DNA from: Bacillus pinisoli
GTDB taxonomy: Bacteria > Bacillota > Bacilli > Bacillales > SA4
Direction: 5' to 3'
Length of the DNA: 64,000 nt
Assembly: GCF_023036475.1 (NCBI RefSeq)
Contig: NZ_JAJQKI010000017.1
Span: 1 to 64,000 of the forward strand
Below, piece by piece: positions 35,524 through 43,652 of the stretch (the stretch's first letter is position 1; every line of letters starts with the position of its first letter). The notes under the pieces were generated by a model. That model was given only the letters and a program-made list of their open reading frames with translations, had not been told where the DNA came from and did no database searches. A program made the translations under genes and the position numbers.

Positions 35524-35553
35524 AACAAAAAAGCCGAGACAACATGTCCCGAC
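35524..35553 (-). terminator. Terminator after modA
   Basis: On minus, GTCGGGACA and TGTCTCGGC pair (9 bp, two G-U) around TGT and are followed by TTTTTTG. The stem begins next to the modA stop. Confidence 0.8.
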
Positions 35554-35556
35554 CAT

Positions 35557-36312
35557 TTAATACGTCCCAAATCCATATTTCTTGAAAATATCGATAGCCT
35601 CTTCACTTTGTAGATATTGGAAAAACCGCTTCGCTTCTTCTTTGTTTTTTGAATCGCTTATCATTCCCAGTGGATAGACAATAGGTGTATGCGAACCTAC
35701 CTTTGCTGTTGCGACCACTTCCACTTCTTCTGAAAGGAAGGCATCTGATTTATACACAATTCCTGCATCAACATTATTTGTTTCTACATACGTTAATACT
35801 TGTCTAACATCCTTTCCAAATACCAACTTATCTTCTAGTGTGGACCATAAACCTAGAGACTCAAGAGATTCCTTTGCGTATTTTCCCGCTGGTACAGATT
35901 CAGGAATACCTACTGCAATTCTTGATGTTTGAATTAGGTCCTCAAATGTCTTAACGGGCTTTCCGCTATTTTTAGGAACAATAAGGACTAACTCATTGGT
36001 AAGAATATGAGCAGTCTCTGTCTCATCAATCTTTCCCTCTTTCACTAAAGTATTAAATTTATCTTCAGCTGCTGAAAAAAACAGATCAACAGGAGCTCCT
36101 TGTGTAATTTGTTCCTGAAGCGATCCTGAGGATCCAAAGCTATAGTTAATTTGAGTCTTATACTTTTCCTCATAATTAGCTTTTACTTCCTGAAGTGCAT
36201 CTGCTAAACTAGCTGCTGCTGCAATCGTTAGCTCTTTGTTTTGAGTGCTCTCCTCATTAATTGAACATCCTATAAGAAAAGTAAAAAGGAGTAGTACTCC
36301 TATTAATTTCAT
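35557..36312 (-). CDS. modA: Molybdate ABC transporter substrate-binding lipoprotein ModA
   Basis: ModA captures molybdate or tungstate outside the membrane. The 251-residue lipoprotein has lipobox FLIGC. The mature protein shows family blocks AAAASLADAL, YSFGSSGSLQEQI, PVDLFFSAAEDKF and TYVETNNVDAGIVY. The frame extends to 36339, but the ATG at 36312 follows CAGGAGGATT. No modB or modC is in the window; only a two-helix small protein lies upstream. Confidence 0.9.
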   Translation of the reverse strand: MKLIGVLLLFTFLIGCSINEESTQNKELTIAAAASLADALQEVKANYEEKYKTQINYSFGSSGSLQEQITQGAPVDLFFSAAEDKFNTLVKEGKIDETETAHILTNELVLIVPKNSGKPVKTFEDLIQTSRIAVGIPESVPAGKYAKESLESLGLWSTLEDKLVFGKDVRQVLTYVETNNVDAGIVYKSDAFLSEEVEVVATAKVGSHTPIVYPLGMISDSKNKEEAKRFFQYLQSEEAIDIFKKYGFGTY

Positions 36313-36335
36313 AAATAATCCTCCTGTTGCAGCTC

Positions 36336-36524
36336 TCATTTTCTGTTATGTTGATCTCGTTTTTGTTTTTCAGTTATAAAGCTAAGATAGATCATTGCTA
36401 TTAGACCCATCATTCCGAATAAAGTTGCAACAAGGGCTGGAGTAGACAGCTCGAAATGTTGAAACCCCATAAAGAAGCTAACAGTCATAACAATTAGTAA
36501 AATCCAGTGAAAATTTCGTTTCAT
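36336..36524 (-). CDS. Small two-helix membrane protein upstream of modA
   Basis: This 62-residue protein has two hydrophobic helices (about 7-24 and 29-51) and a charged C-terminal tail (EKQKRDQHNRK). I do not recognise a family. It ends 23 bases before modA on the same strand and may be co-transcribed. The ribosome binding site (AGGGAT, about 9 bases) is modest. Confidence 0.5.
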   Translation of the reverse strand: MKRNFHWILLIVMTVSFFMGFQHFELSTPALVATLFGMMGLIAMIYLSFITEKQKRDQHNRK

Positions 36525-36566
36525 TATATATCTATCCCTTCTCTTTATAGTTTAGGGAGGTTTTTC

Positions 36567-37256
36567 CTATAAAAGCTCAATCTCAATAGAATTGACTTCC
36601 TTTAAGTATTTAATATCTTCGTATACATCGGATGTATATCTTGTTTCGTCGATTGTCACAACTAGGTCGACAAGACGACATTCTTTACTTTGGTCATCTT
36701 TTATTTTTACTCGTACAATGGTAATGTCCAGATCTCTAATGTGCTGAAAGGTCTCTTTTAATGAAATGTCCCTTTTCACTTCTAGCTTTAATCGAATTTC
36801 TTTTTGTCTTAATGTTTTTGGACCAATCTTTTTTAATAATGGACTTAGCATCTCGACGGAAATAAGCATAATGACGGTTGCGATAATAGCCTCAAAATAG
36901 AAGCCTGCTCCGACTGTTATTCCAATTCCAGCTGCAGCCCAAATCATAGCTGCCGTTGTTAATCCGCTGATCACATCGTTGTTCCTTCTAAGGATTGCCC
37001 CAGCACCTAAGAATCCAACTCCAGAAATTATCTGTGCAGCAAGTCGTAATGGATCCATTGGTTTCTCATAGGCTACAGCATAATAATTGGCTGCTTCAAT
37101 TGATACAAATGTTAGCAAGCATGAGCTAACGGAAATAACGATTGTTGTTTTTAGCCCTAAGGGTTTCTTCTTTAGTTCCCTCTCTAAACCGACAGCGGCA
37201 CCCAGTACAAGAGACAGTAATAATTTTTGCAATAGTACATAATCAAGAACCAACAT
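36567..37256 (-). CDS. MgtC/SapB-family membrane protein
   Basis: This protein of about 229 residues has four to five N-terminal membrane helices with the MgtC signatures LVLGAAVGLEREL and GVGFLGAGAILRR. A C-terminal cytoplasmic ferredoxin-like (ACT-type) domain covers about 155-229. Family members help survival at low Mg2+ or affect ATP synthase; the Bacillus role is not fixed. I use the ATG at 37256 because the GTG at 37262 lies in the AGAGAGGTGG site. Confidence 0.85.
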   Translation of the reverse strand: MLVLDYVLLQKLLLSLVLGAAVGLERELKKKPLGLKTTIVISVSSCLLTFVSIEAANYYAVAYEKPMDPLRLAAQIISGVGFLGAGAILRRNNDVISGLTTAAMIWAAAGIGITVGAGFYFEAIIATVIMLISVEMLSPLLKKIGPKTLRQKEIRLKLEVKRDISLKETFQHIRDLDITIVRVKIKDDQSKECRLVDLVVTIDETRYTSDVYEDIKYLKEVNSIEIELL

Positions 37257-37401
37257 ATCCACCTCTCTTTACGTTGTTTTTATGTATTTTACCAATTCTA
37301 CTATAAACTACTTCAAGCTATTATTATTCTACTTAAAATCCAGACTAAACTACAACAAGATTCTTTAGCCCTCTTTGGATAATCTAGATGGACTAAATAA
37401 A

Positions 37402-37710
37402 ATGGGGATGGATTTCAATAAGACGAGGTTTTATCATATTTCAATATATCTTCCGACCACGATCGATTGGTTCGATAACATCAAGATCTCTGTATCTATC
37501 CAAGACGATGGTTAAACATATTAACTTTAAACAAGCCAACTATATTATAGAATAAGGTTCAGGTACAGGGGCCTTCACGAAACAGCTCTTAAAAAGAAGA
37601 CAAGAACAAACAACTATTATTATTTTCGAAAGCAACTCAACCTTCTATCAATGCTTAATTGAAGAGTTTAGCGATGAACCTAAGGTTAAACGGTTCCGAT
37701 ACTGTGGGTA
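37402..37710 (+). pseudogene. Decayed SAM-dependent phospholipid methyltransferase-like gene
   Basis: The frame MDFNKTR shifts near 37430 and continues as FQYIFRPRSIGSITSRS, then VKHINFKQANYIIE. A TAA at 37553-37555 follows, then GSGTGAFTKQLLKRRQEQTT and IIIFESNSTFYQ. The GSGTG is SAM motif I and the stop replaces the residue just before it. The pattern matches class I methyltransferases of the phospholipid N-methyltransferase/KsgA-like type. The coding trace ends near 37710, about half the usual length. Bases 37711-37839 show no gene I can name. Confidence 0.7.
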
Positions 37711-37839
37711 AAACGAAAAAAAAGGTGATATTACAAACCGTATCACAGCAAATTTAGTAGTTGAAAAAGTTAACAAAAAAACGCTTGGAATTTCTTATCC
37801 AAACATTTTTGTTTTAATTCCTTTTTAAGTAAAGGGAAG

Positions 37840-38069
37840 TTATCTACAGTACCTGCAATAAAATGTTGATCTGTAGCACCTTTTATCTTTATGTACATGT
37901 AGTCAAAGATAAGTGATTAAGGACTTGACTTGGAGCCTCTGTGGGCATGATTAGTCTTGAAAGGCTGAAGCAGGTGTTTCAATAGGCAAGCCAGCCTATC
38001 ATACCCACCCCTCCAAGTAAAGTCCTATCGTTGCATACTTTAAAAACTATAAAAACTTACTGTAGATAA
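37840..38069 (+). repeat. 230-bp fold-back element, copy A
   Basis: The element is bounded by 12-bp perfect terminal inverted repeats, TTATCTACAGTA and TACTGTAGATAA. Inside, AGGACTTGACTTGGAG (37920-37935) pairs with 38011-38026 with one mismatch, so the DNA or RNA folds into a long hairpin. No coding frame is present. An essentially identical copy lies inverted at 40763-40992. It has the features of a MITE, but no transposase is in the window and I see no clear target duplication. Confidence 0.85.
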
Positions 38070-38100
38070 GCACCCGTTTGTTGAATAAGAATCTCTAGGG

Positions 38101-38565
38101 TTATTTTACTTCTATAACAAAAGCATAATAGGAATCTCCTAATGAATACTTACCATCTTCTGAGTGCCAATACACTAAAAAATCATAATAATATATACCT
38201 TCTTCAATTGGAGCAGTAAGTACATCATCTACTAATTCATCTTTTACCCATTCTTGGTCTTTGTCGAGCATTCTGGATACAGAAATACTAGATGGCTTTG
38301 GTTCATAATCAAATCGGATTTTAATGTTTGCACCTTTTTGAACTTGGAAGGGTAATTTTCCTCCTAGTATCTCAGGAGGTCCAGCATAGTCAACACAACC
38401 AGTATTCCAACAATAGGATGCTCGCACAACTTCAATGTTCTCTTCTCCAACAGTAACTATTGGTATTGGTGGAGTATCGCCTTCTAACTCTTTAACGGAG
38501 CATCCTGATATAACCACCACTATGACGGTAAACAACCAAATAACCATTTTAAACGATTTCAGCAT
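38101..38565 (-). CDS. Uncharacterised lipoprotein
   Basis: This 154-residue lipoprotein has lipobox VISGC. The external domain contains a Cys pair in ASYCWNTGCVDYAGPP and a beta-rich C terminus ending YYAFVIEVK. I recognise no family with confidence. The frame runs further to 38661, but the ATG at 38565 follows GGGGGGAG and starts a standard signal peptide. It is the first of five genes between the two 230-bp elements. Confidence 0.6.
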   Translation of the reverse strand: MLKSFKMVIWLFTVIVVVISGCSVKELEGDTPPIPIVTVGEENIEVVRASYCWNTGCVDYAGPPEILGGKLPFQVQKGANIKIRFDYEPKPSSISVSRMLDKDQEWVKDELVDDVLTAPIEEGIYYYDFLVYWHSEDGKYSLGDSYYAFVIEVK

Positions 38566-38705
38566 CAAACTCCCCCCAATTATAAAGACGATTATGATCA
38601 ATAAAATTTTTCTTCTTTGACTAAACTCACCCGTTACTACAATAAGGTTAGCTGTAATCAAGCTTAAGAAGAGTAACTACTCTTATTTGATTTTCATTCA
38701 CGAAT

Positions 38706-39320
38706 TTATAATTTGTTCATTTTTGTTTTTACTTCTTCCCCGTATTTTTCAACTAATTGATTGTTATCTGTTATATTGTATTTCTCCGTTAACTCAGTCC
38801 GTAACTTTAACCAGATAACATTTTTCTCGTATAGATCTCTATCAAAATTATGATTTAGTTCTACTAGAGACATTCCTAATGCATCAGCATAAGCAAGATG
38901 CTGCGGTAAATCACTTGTATCTGGTCCCTCTTGAATATTTTTATCGACTTCATCTTCGGTTACTTTAATACCGTATTCCTCTTTTGCAATGAGTTTCCAC
39001 ACTTTATCTTCGTCCATTGCTTTCTTAGAAAGATGTACTACTTCTTCATCAGTTAAATCGGTTTTATAATAGAGTTTTTCCATTGCCAATGTGCGGATGA
39101 TCCATTTAACCAATTGTTCATTCTCATCATACGCTGCAGCCACTGACATTACACCCTCAAAAACCCTTTTATAATCATCGTAGGTATACGTATCTAACAT
39201 CTGTTTTTGTTCATCTTCACTTTTCATTTCTATTTCAACTTTTTTCAGTTCTGTTTGACATCCAGTTATCAAAAAAATTGAAGTAACAAGAGCAAAGAAA
39301 TTTTTAATACTATTATTCAT
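38706..39320 (-). CDS. Lipoprotein with SurA/PrsA-like helical segments
   Basis: This 204-residue lipoprotein has lipobox LITGC. It is mostly helical and acidic. Segments such as KEEYGIKVTEDEVDKNI and EKYNITDNNQLVEKYGEEV resemble the N- and C-terminal chaperone parts of SurA/PrsA, but no parvulin domain is present. The resemblance is weak and the function unknown. The second ATG is better spaced from GAGGTG than the first. Confidence 0.55.
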   Translation of the reverse strand: MNNSIKNFFALVTSIFLITGCQTELKKVEIEMKSEDEQKQMLDTYTYDDYKRVFEGVMSVAAAYDENEQLVKWIIRTLAMEKLYYKTDLTDEEVVHLSKKAMDEDKVWKLIAKEEYGIKVTEDEVDKNIQEGPDTSDLPQHLAYADALGMSLVELNHNFDRDLYEKNVIWLKLRTELTEKYNITDNNQLVEKYGEEVKTKMNKL

Positions 39321-39411
39321 CATTTCACCTCGATAACCCTTAGGATAATAGTAGCTCCTTGTTAAACAAACCTGCTCGTTAGCGAAATATGAACATGCTT
39401 ATACAATCATG

Positions 39412-39789
39412 TTAATTCCCTCTTTTTGCTAAAAGGACATCTTGATGAAAATTTATCATCATTTTGAGAAACCAATTGTACCTGACTCTCACTTCACCTA
39501 TGGTCTCTTTAACTTCGATATAATGATGGAAATCGTGCCTTATGTATAAAATATGTAATCCATCTTCTAACTTAAATACACTAAAGATGAAACTGACATC
39601 GGAATCATCGTATGTATCCTTGATTATTAAATTATAGCTAAAATCATTAACAACATTTACTTTTGTTAGTCGTAGTGTATTTAAATCCAGATATGTAACT
39701 TGTCCTCGCCCTAAATACTTATTTAAAGTTATGTAGGTTTCATTATTAATTTCTCTATTCGACCTTAGAACAATCTCACTGGTATTCAA
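39412..39789 (-). CDS. Hypothetical protein
   Basis: This protein of about 125 residues has no signal peptide or membrane helix. It looks beta-rich in the N-terminal two thirds (repeated V-x-Y/V-x-D patterns), with a C-terminal helix. I do not recognise it. GGAGG is seven bases before a TTG at 39789, which I take as the start instead of the GTG at 39795. Confidence 0.5.
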   Translation of the reverse strand: MNTSEIVLRSNREINNETYITLNKYLGRGQVTYLDLNTLRLTKVNVVNDFSYNLIIKDTYDDSDVSFIFSVFKLEDGLHILYIRHDFHHYIEVKETIGEVRVRYNWFLKMMINFHQDVLLAKRGN

Positions 39790-39831
39790 GAACACACCTC
39801 CAAATCGTTCTTTACTATACTTCCCGTTAGC

Positions 39832-40038
39832 TTAATATAGCCTGAAAGTATCAACTATTGAACTTAGTAAGACCATAATGACAGCGATCCCAAACAAGAA
39901 TAGGAAAACATTGAAAATCATCTTTTGGTGCTTGTCTTCTGGAAACATTGATGTATATTTTTTGTTGATCCAATATAAGACAAAGATTTCAATAAGTATC
40001 ATAAGGAAGAAGATAATATTAAAAGCTATCCTTATCAC
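39832..40038 (-). CDS. Small two-helix membrane protein
   Basis: This 68-residue protein has two hydrophobic segments (about 4-22 and 42-62) linked by a charged loop (KKYTSMFPEDKHQK). The start GTG has only a weak G-rich upstream sequence, so the exact start is uncertain. I know no family. It is one of five co-directional genes within the inverted-repeat interval. Confidence 0.45.
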   Translation of the reverse strand: MIRIAFNIIFFLMILIEIFVLYWINKKYTSMFPEDKHQKMIFNVFLFLFGIAVIMVLLSSIVDTFRLY

Positions 40039-40183
40039 CCCATTATATTAATTACGTTATGCTCTTCTTAAAGTAATCTTCTCCTTTAGTTTAATAGTTT
40101 ATATAAAAAGAGCGTCAACCGCTTCCTGGATCAACGCGCACATTAAACATGATGAATAAAACGATCTAAGACAAAACATTGAA

Positions 40184-40561
40184 CTACATTTGTGAAATCA
40201 CTTCAACTCCAATGAACATAACCATGAACATAAAAGAGGTTACAATACTTATAATATACTGCTTCGACTCTTTTCTATATTTCCATTCCATAATAGAACG
40301 GAATACCTGAATAACTATCGCACATGCGAGGAAGTAATATGGTTGTAACATAACATTATCCAATATAAACGCTATTAGAAATAAGATAATTAATGATAAA
40401 AAAACAATAAATCCTTCGCCCCAAAAATGAATTCTATTTGTATGTTTATATAGAAATTCTCCTTCTCTCTTCTTAATATTTAATTTATTTCTTAAGACCC
40501 TTTCAGCAACAAAAGCCAGGATTAGAACAATAATTAAAAAGAACAATACATTTGGTTCCAT
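40184..40561 (-). CDS. DUF4181-like membrane protein
   Basis: This 125-residue protein has four membrane helices (about 3-20, 48-66, 72-88, 102-122). The motif RSIMEWKYRKESKQYI is what I recall from DUF4181 proteins of bacilli, whose role is unknown. The ribosome binding site is GGTGAGGAAAT. It is the most upstream gene of the cluster flanked by the 230-bp elements. Confidence 0.65.
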   Translation of the reverse strand: MEPNVLFFLIIVLILAFVAERVLRNKLNIKKREGEFLYKHTNRIHFWGEGFIVFLSLIILFLIAFILDNVMLQPYYFLACAIVIQVFRSIMEWKYRKESKQYIISIVTSFMFMVMFIGVEVISQM

Positions 40562-40682
40562 ATTTCCTCACCCCTATACTAAGGCGTTTATTTAGCTATA
40601 TTTTACCACATCTCCATTATCATTTTTCTAATAATTCCAATTAATGAAATCAAACTAAGCCACTTATTAAACTAAACTTCCC

Positions 40683-40694
40683 TTATCTACAGTA
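40683..40694 (+). repeat. Solitary terminal repeat of the 230-bp element
   Basis: TTATCTACAGTA here is identical to the 12-bp end of the 230-bp elements but the following bases are unrelated. It lies 68 bases left of copy B. It may be the scar or end of another, degraded element. Nothing else is recognisable in 40562-40762. Confidence 0.5.
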
Positions 40695-40762
40695 TGAAAA
40701 TCCACCGTATTCAACGTAAGTAAAGAAAGTAAAAGTGCTAGTTTTCTATCTTTGTGGAAGCA

Positions 40763-40992
40763 ATATCTACAGTAAGTTTTTATAGTTTTTAAAGTATGCA
40801 ACGATAGGACTTTACTTGGAGGGGTGGGTATGATAGGCTGGCTTGCCTATTGAAACACCTGCTTCAGCCTTTCAAGACTAATCATGCCCACAGAGGCTCC
40901 AAGTCAAGTCCTTAATCACTTATCTTTGACTACATGTACATAAAGATAAAAGGTGCTACAGATCAACATTTTATTGCAGGTACTGTAGATAA
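40763..40992 (-). repeat. 230-bp fold-back element, copy B (inverted)
   Basis: Copy B is the reverse complement of copy A. I could trace identity across essentially the full 230 bases, except the outermost base (A for T at 40763). The two copies enclose 2.69 kb. Near-identity suggests either recent duplication or gene conversion. Confidence 0.85.
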
Positions 40993-41207
40993 GGAAAGAT
41001 TAGTTTAAGTGTAAAACTTCACAAGCTCTCTCTTTATTTTAACATTAAATTACAATTAACTGATGAATCTTTAAAATCATCTTAGCTAATGACATACTAA
41101 TTAACATCGTAATTAGCACGGTGACAACTGTTGTTACTATGTTGTTTGAGTTGCGATTGAGTATGCGAATCTTAGTATTTATAACCAATGAACCATGATA
41201 TATAAGG

Positions 41208-41243
41208 GAAAAAAACAGACCAAATCATTTGCGATTTGGTCTG
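41208..41243 (-). terminator. Strong terminator downstream of the YwmB-like gene
   Basis: CAGACCAAATC and GATTTGGTCTG form a perfect 11-bp stem around a 6-base loop, followed on minus by seven Ts. It is 226 bases past the stop at 41469. Between 40993 and 41468 I see no supported gene; a 46-codon hydrophobic frame at about 41041-41180 (minus) lacks a ribosome binding site. Confidence 0.8.
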
Positions 41244-41468
41244 CTAATTAGTATGCCGTCCACTATGAAGTAAAGGATTCATTTAAAATCACCTAATAGT
41301 TTAGGTTTATAATTGGCTGGATACTTATGTCCCGGCCTCATGCACTATCTTATTTACGTCGTTCCATCAAACGCTAAGCAATATTGATCTAGATCATAGA
41401 TGGAAGATTCTTACCAAGGTCCTTCCTTATAGCGTTTTAACATAGTTAAGGTAGTCCATTACTTCCTT

Positions 41469-42185
41469 TTAATATCCCGACGTGATAATAGGGGTGCCCA
41501 TCGCAATATCTGCTATCTTCTTTTCTGAGTCTAGTCTTACCCCTACCTGCAAATTAAAAGCTTTTCCCCCTTTTGTCGGGAGTTTCACCTTCCAGTCATC
41601 ACGGTAGGCGGATAAAGAGATAAATTGTTCCTCTTTCATCTCTTCCACTGTCTCAGCATTGAATTCCGTCATAAGATCTGTCGCTACTTGTTCCAAATTT
41701 TGATCAAGCGCCTTTGTCCCATAGAGTGAATAAAAAACTTTCTCGCTATTCTTTAGTTCTTCCTTATAGGTGGAAGACACATACTTCCATAGATTTTCAC
41801 TCCACTTACTTCCTAGCACCTCATAAGTACGTGAAATTCTAAACTTATCTTCTTCTTCATAAATGGTAATCACTGCACTTTCTTTAAGAGTGGGAGAACT
41901 TGTATCTTTGTAGCCTACTAACTTACTATATTCACTACTTGTCGACTCATCCTCTTGAAAGGTATATGCTTTTGCACTTTCTATTAATTGTTTTACCTGT
42001 TGGTCCGCTTCTTTCTTGGAATAAGCATAAGACACTGTATCTTGTACATAAATTTTCCAGCTCGTAATGGATATATTTTGATCATCAGCCACTTGTACCA
42101 TTTCAAGTAGTGGTGACTGCATGTTTGTTTGTGGGACTAATTGTAAGAATGTTAAAATACTTACTACTATTGTTAATAATTTCAA
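41469..42185 (-). CDS. YwmB-family secreted protein
   Basis: This 238-residue protein has an N-terminal signal or anchor helix (about 1-20). The conserved end (NLQVGVRLDSEKK ... GTPIITSGY) is what I recall for the YwmB family, annotated as TATA-box-binding-like fold, of unknown function. Start is a TTG behind GAGGTGAGG. It is a single gene with terminators on either side. Confidence 0.65.
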   Translation of the reverse strand: MKLLTIVVSILTFLQLVPQTNMQSPLLEMVQVADDQNISITSWKIYVQDTVSYAYSKKEADQQVKQLIESAKAYTFQEDESTSSEYSKLVGYKDTSSPTLKESAVITIYEEEDKFRISRTYEVLGSKWSENLWKYVSSTYKEELKNSEKVFYSLYGTKALDQNLEQVATDLMTEFNAETVEEMKEEQFISLSAYRDDWKVKLPTKGGKAFNLQVGVRLDSEKKIADIAMGTPIITSGY

Positions 42186-42305
42186 TTTACCTCACCTCTG
42201 GTTACATCATTGACAAAAACCAGAGAGAGTATACTAATTTAATAAATTAATATTCTATTAAGTACTGTCACTTCATTACTAGAATAAATATGCATTCTAT
42301 AAAAA

Positions 42306-42342
42306 GATTAAAAGTCCTGTCAGCTTCGCTAACAAGACTTTT
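42306..42342 (-). terminator. Terminator after the DUF4179 gene
   Basis: AAAAGTCCTGT and ACAAGACTTTT (42310-42320, 42332-42342) pair over 11 bases with one G-U around an 11-base loop. A TTTTAAT tail follows on minus. It is 14 bases past the stop. Confidence 0.7.
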
Positions 42343-42356
42343 CTATCACTCATTAT

Positions 42357-43652
42357 CTAATTCAATGGAATTGTAATGATTTCCTCATAACGTTTACTAT
42401 AATAAATCCCACCAATTAATAACTCTTCAGGATCTTCCGCCGTATCGAATAATAAGATTCTCTCATAGGCTAATTTCCCAGTTATATCTGATTTTTCTTG
42501 GTGTCCGGTTGTCGTGGTAAGCTCCACCTTTCCTGTTGCAGTTTGAATAAAAACGTCATCTAACAGTACTTGATTGTTCGTGGCTATTTTCACTTCTACT
42601 ATGCCCTCTTTTACAAGAACCTCTTTGATTACTAATTCCTCTCCTCCAATATTGATAGGAGTACCTTTAACTTTTTTTAATGAGATAGATTGATTGATCT
42701 TCTCATACCCAATAAATTCTTTTATATAAAGCTCAAGTTTATCCAAGTTATCTGGAAGAGCATCAAAATCAATCTCAAATTCACGTCCGCCAAATATAGA
42801 GCTACTTATACCCGCTCCCAATTGTTGTACTGGTTCATTATTAGCTCTTAACTCTATTCCTTGAAGGCCAAGTGAAATTCTATCAAAACCCTCAACATCT
42901 AGCTTTCCAGAGATAACCGTTACCGTCGGAGAAGCCACAATAGAATCAAAGCGAATCTCTCCCCGGTCTACCTTGACCGTTTTGCGGATAGTCTGAACAA
43001 CCTCTTCCTTCATCGCTTTATTTGGGTCATAAGGTATAGAGATTTTTTGTTCTTGCATCTGGCCATGTTGTAAATACTCCCAATAATAGAGCGTTAATGA
43101 TTTGGAAAAAGGGCTTGGTGCTTCAAACTCCATCGTACCTTTAAGCTCTGTACCATCATCGTTTCTAATTCCTTGTCCCCCTTCATAATGGGCATTCGTT
43201 AAGAAACCAGTTAACCGGTCAGGCTGAAAATAATCGCTATAAGCTTTTTCAATCCCATTAGGATTAGTCAAAGTATAATACATGATCATCCGATTCACAT
43301 CCATCATTAATCCATTGATCGTTAGTACCGTCCCATCATGTAACGAAAACGATTCCTCGATAATTTGCCCTCTACCTTCCTCATTTAACTCCTTTAATGT
43401 GCCATCAATAAGTTGATCAAATCCAAGAATTTTCTTTCCGTAGAAAGCGAGAGCATTGTAATGATAACCTGCAAATATTATTAACAGGATCGCGGCAGTT
43501 AGAGATAACCATACAGATGACACCTTTCTGCCACTTGGTTCCTGTATTCTTGTTTCAAGTGCTTGCTTTAATCTATTTTCTAATTCTGGTGGTGCTTCAA
43601 TGTCATTGAACTTATTTTTTGCCTCATGAAGTTGTTGTTCAACTTTTTTCAC
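42357..43652 (-). CDS. DUF4179-type membrane protein, probable anti-sigma factor
   Basis: This protein of about 431 residues has a short cytoplasmic N-terminal region (about 1-45), one membrane helix (about 48-66) and a large external region. The domain after the helix (IIEESFSLHDGTVLTINGLM) fits DUF4179, which is common in partners of Bacillus ECF sigma factors. The GTG at 43652 follows GGAGGTG and is preferred to the ATG at 43667. It overlaps the sigma gene by 14 bases, which supports the pairing. Confidence 0.75.
   Translation of the reverse strand: MKKVEQQLHEAKNKFNDIEAPPELENRLKQALETRIQEPSGRKVSSVWLSLTAAILLIIFAGYHYNALAFYGKKILGFDQLIDGTLKELNEEGRGQIIEESFSLHDGTVLTINGLMMDVNRMIMYYTLTNPNGIEKAYSDYFQPDRLTGFLTNAHYEGGQGIRNDDGTELKGTMEFEAPSPFSKSLTLYYWEYLQHGQMQEQKISIPYDPNKAMKEEVVQTIRKTVKVDRGEIRFDSIVASPTVTVISGKLDVEGFDRISLGLQGIELRANNEPVQQLGAGISSSIFGGREFEIDFDALPDNLDKLELYIKEFIGYEKINQSISLKKVKGTPINIGGEELVIKEVLVKEGIVEVKIATNNQVLLDDVFIQTATGKVELTTTTGHQEKSDITGKLAYERILLFDTAEDPEELLIGGIYYSKRYEEIITIPLN

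Noticed and set aside
35412-35606. 64-codon minus-strand frame after modA
   Set aside because: It overlaps the modA 3' end and its terminator in another frame, with no ribosome binding site or recognisable product.
37711-37839. Short frame ending FVLIPF before copy A
   Set aside because: Considered as the 3' part of the methyltransferase pseudogene, but no family motif is recognisable.
41041-41180. 46-codon hydrophobic minus-strand frame
   Set aside because: It could be a small membrane protein but has no ATG start or ribosome binding site that I can defend.
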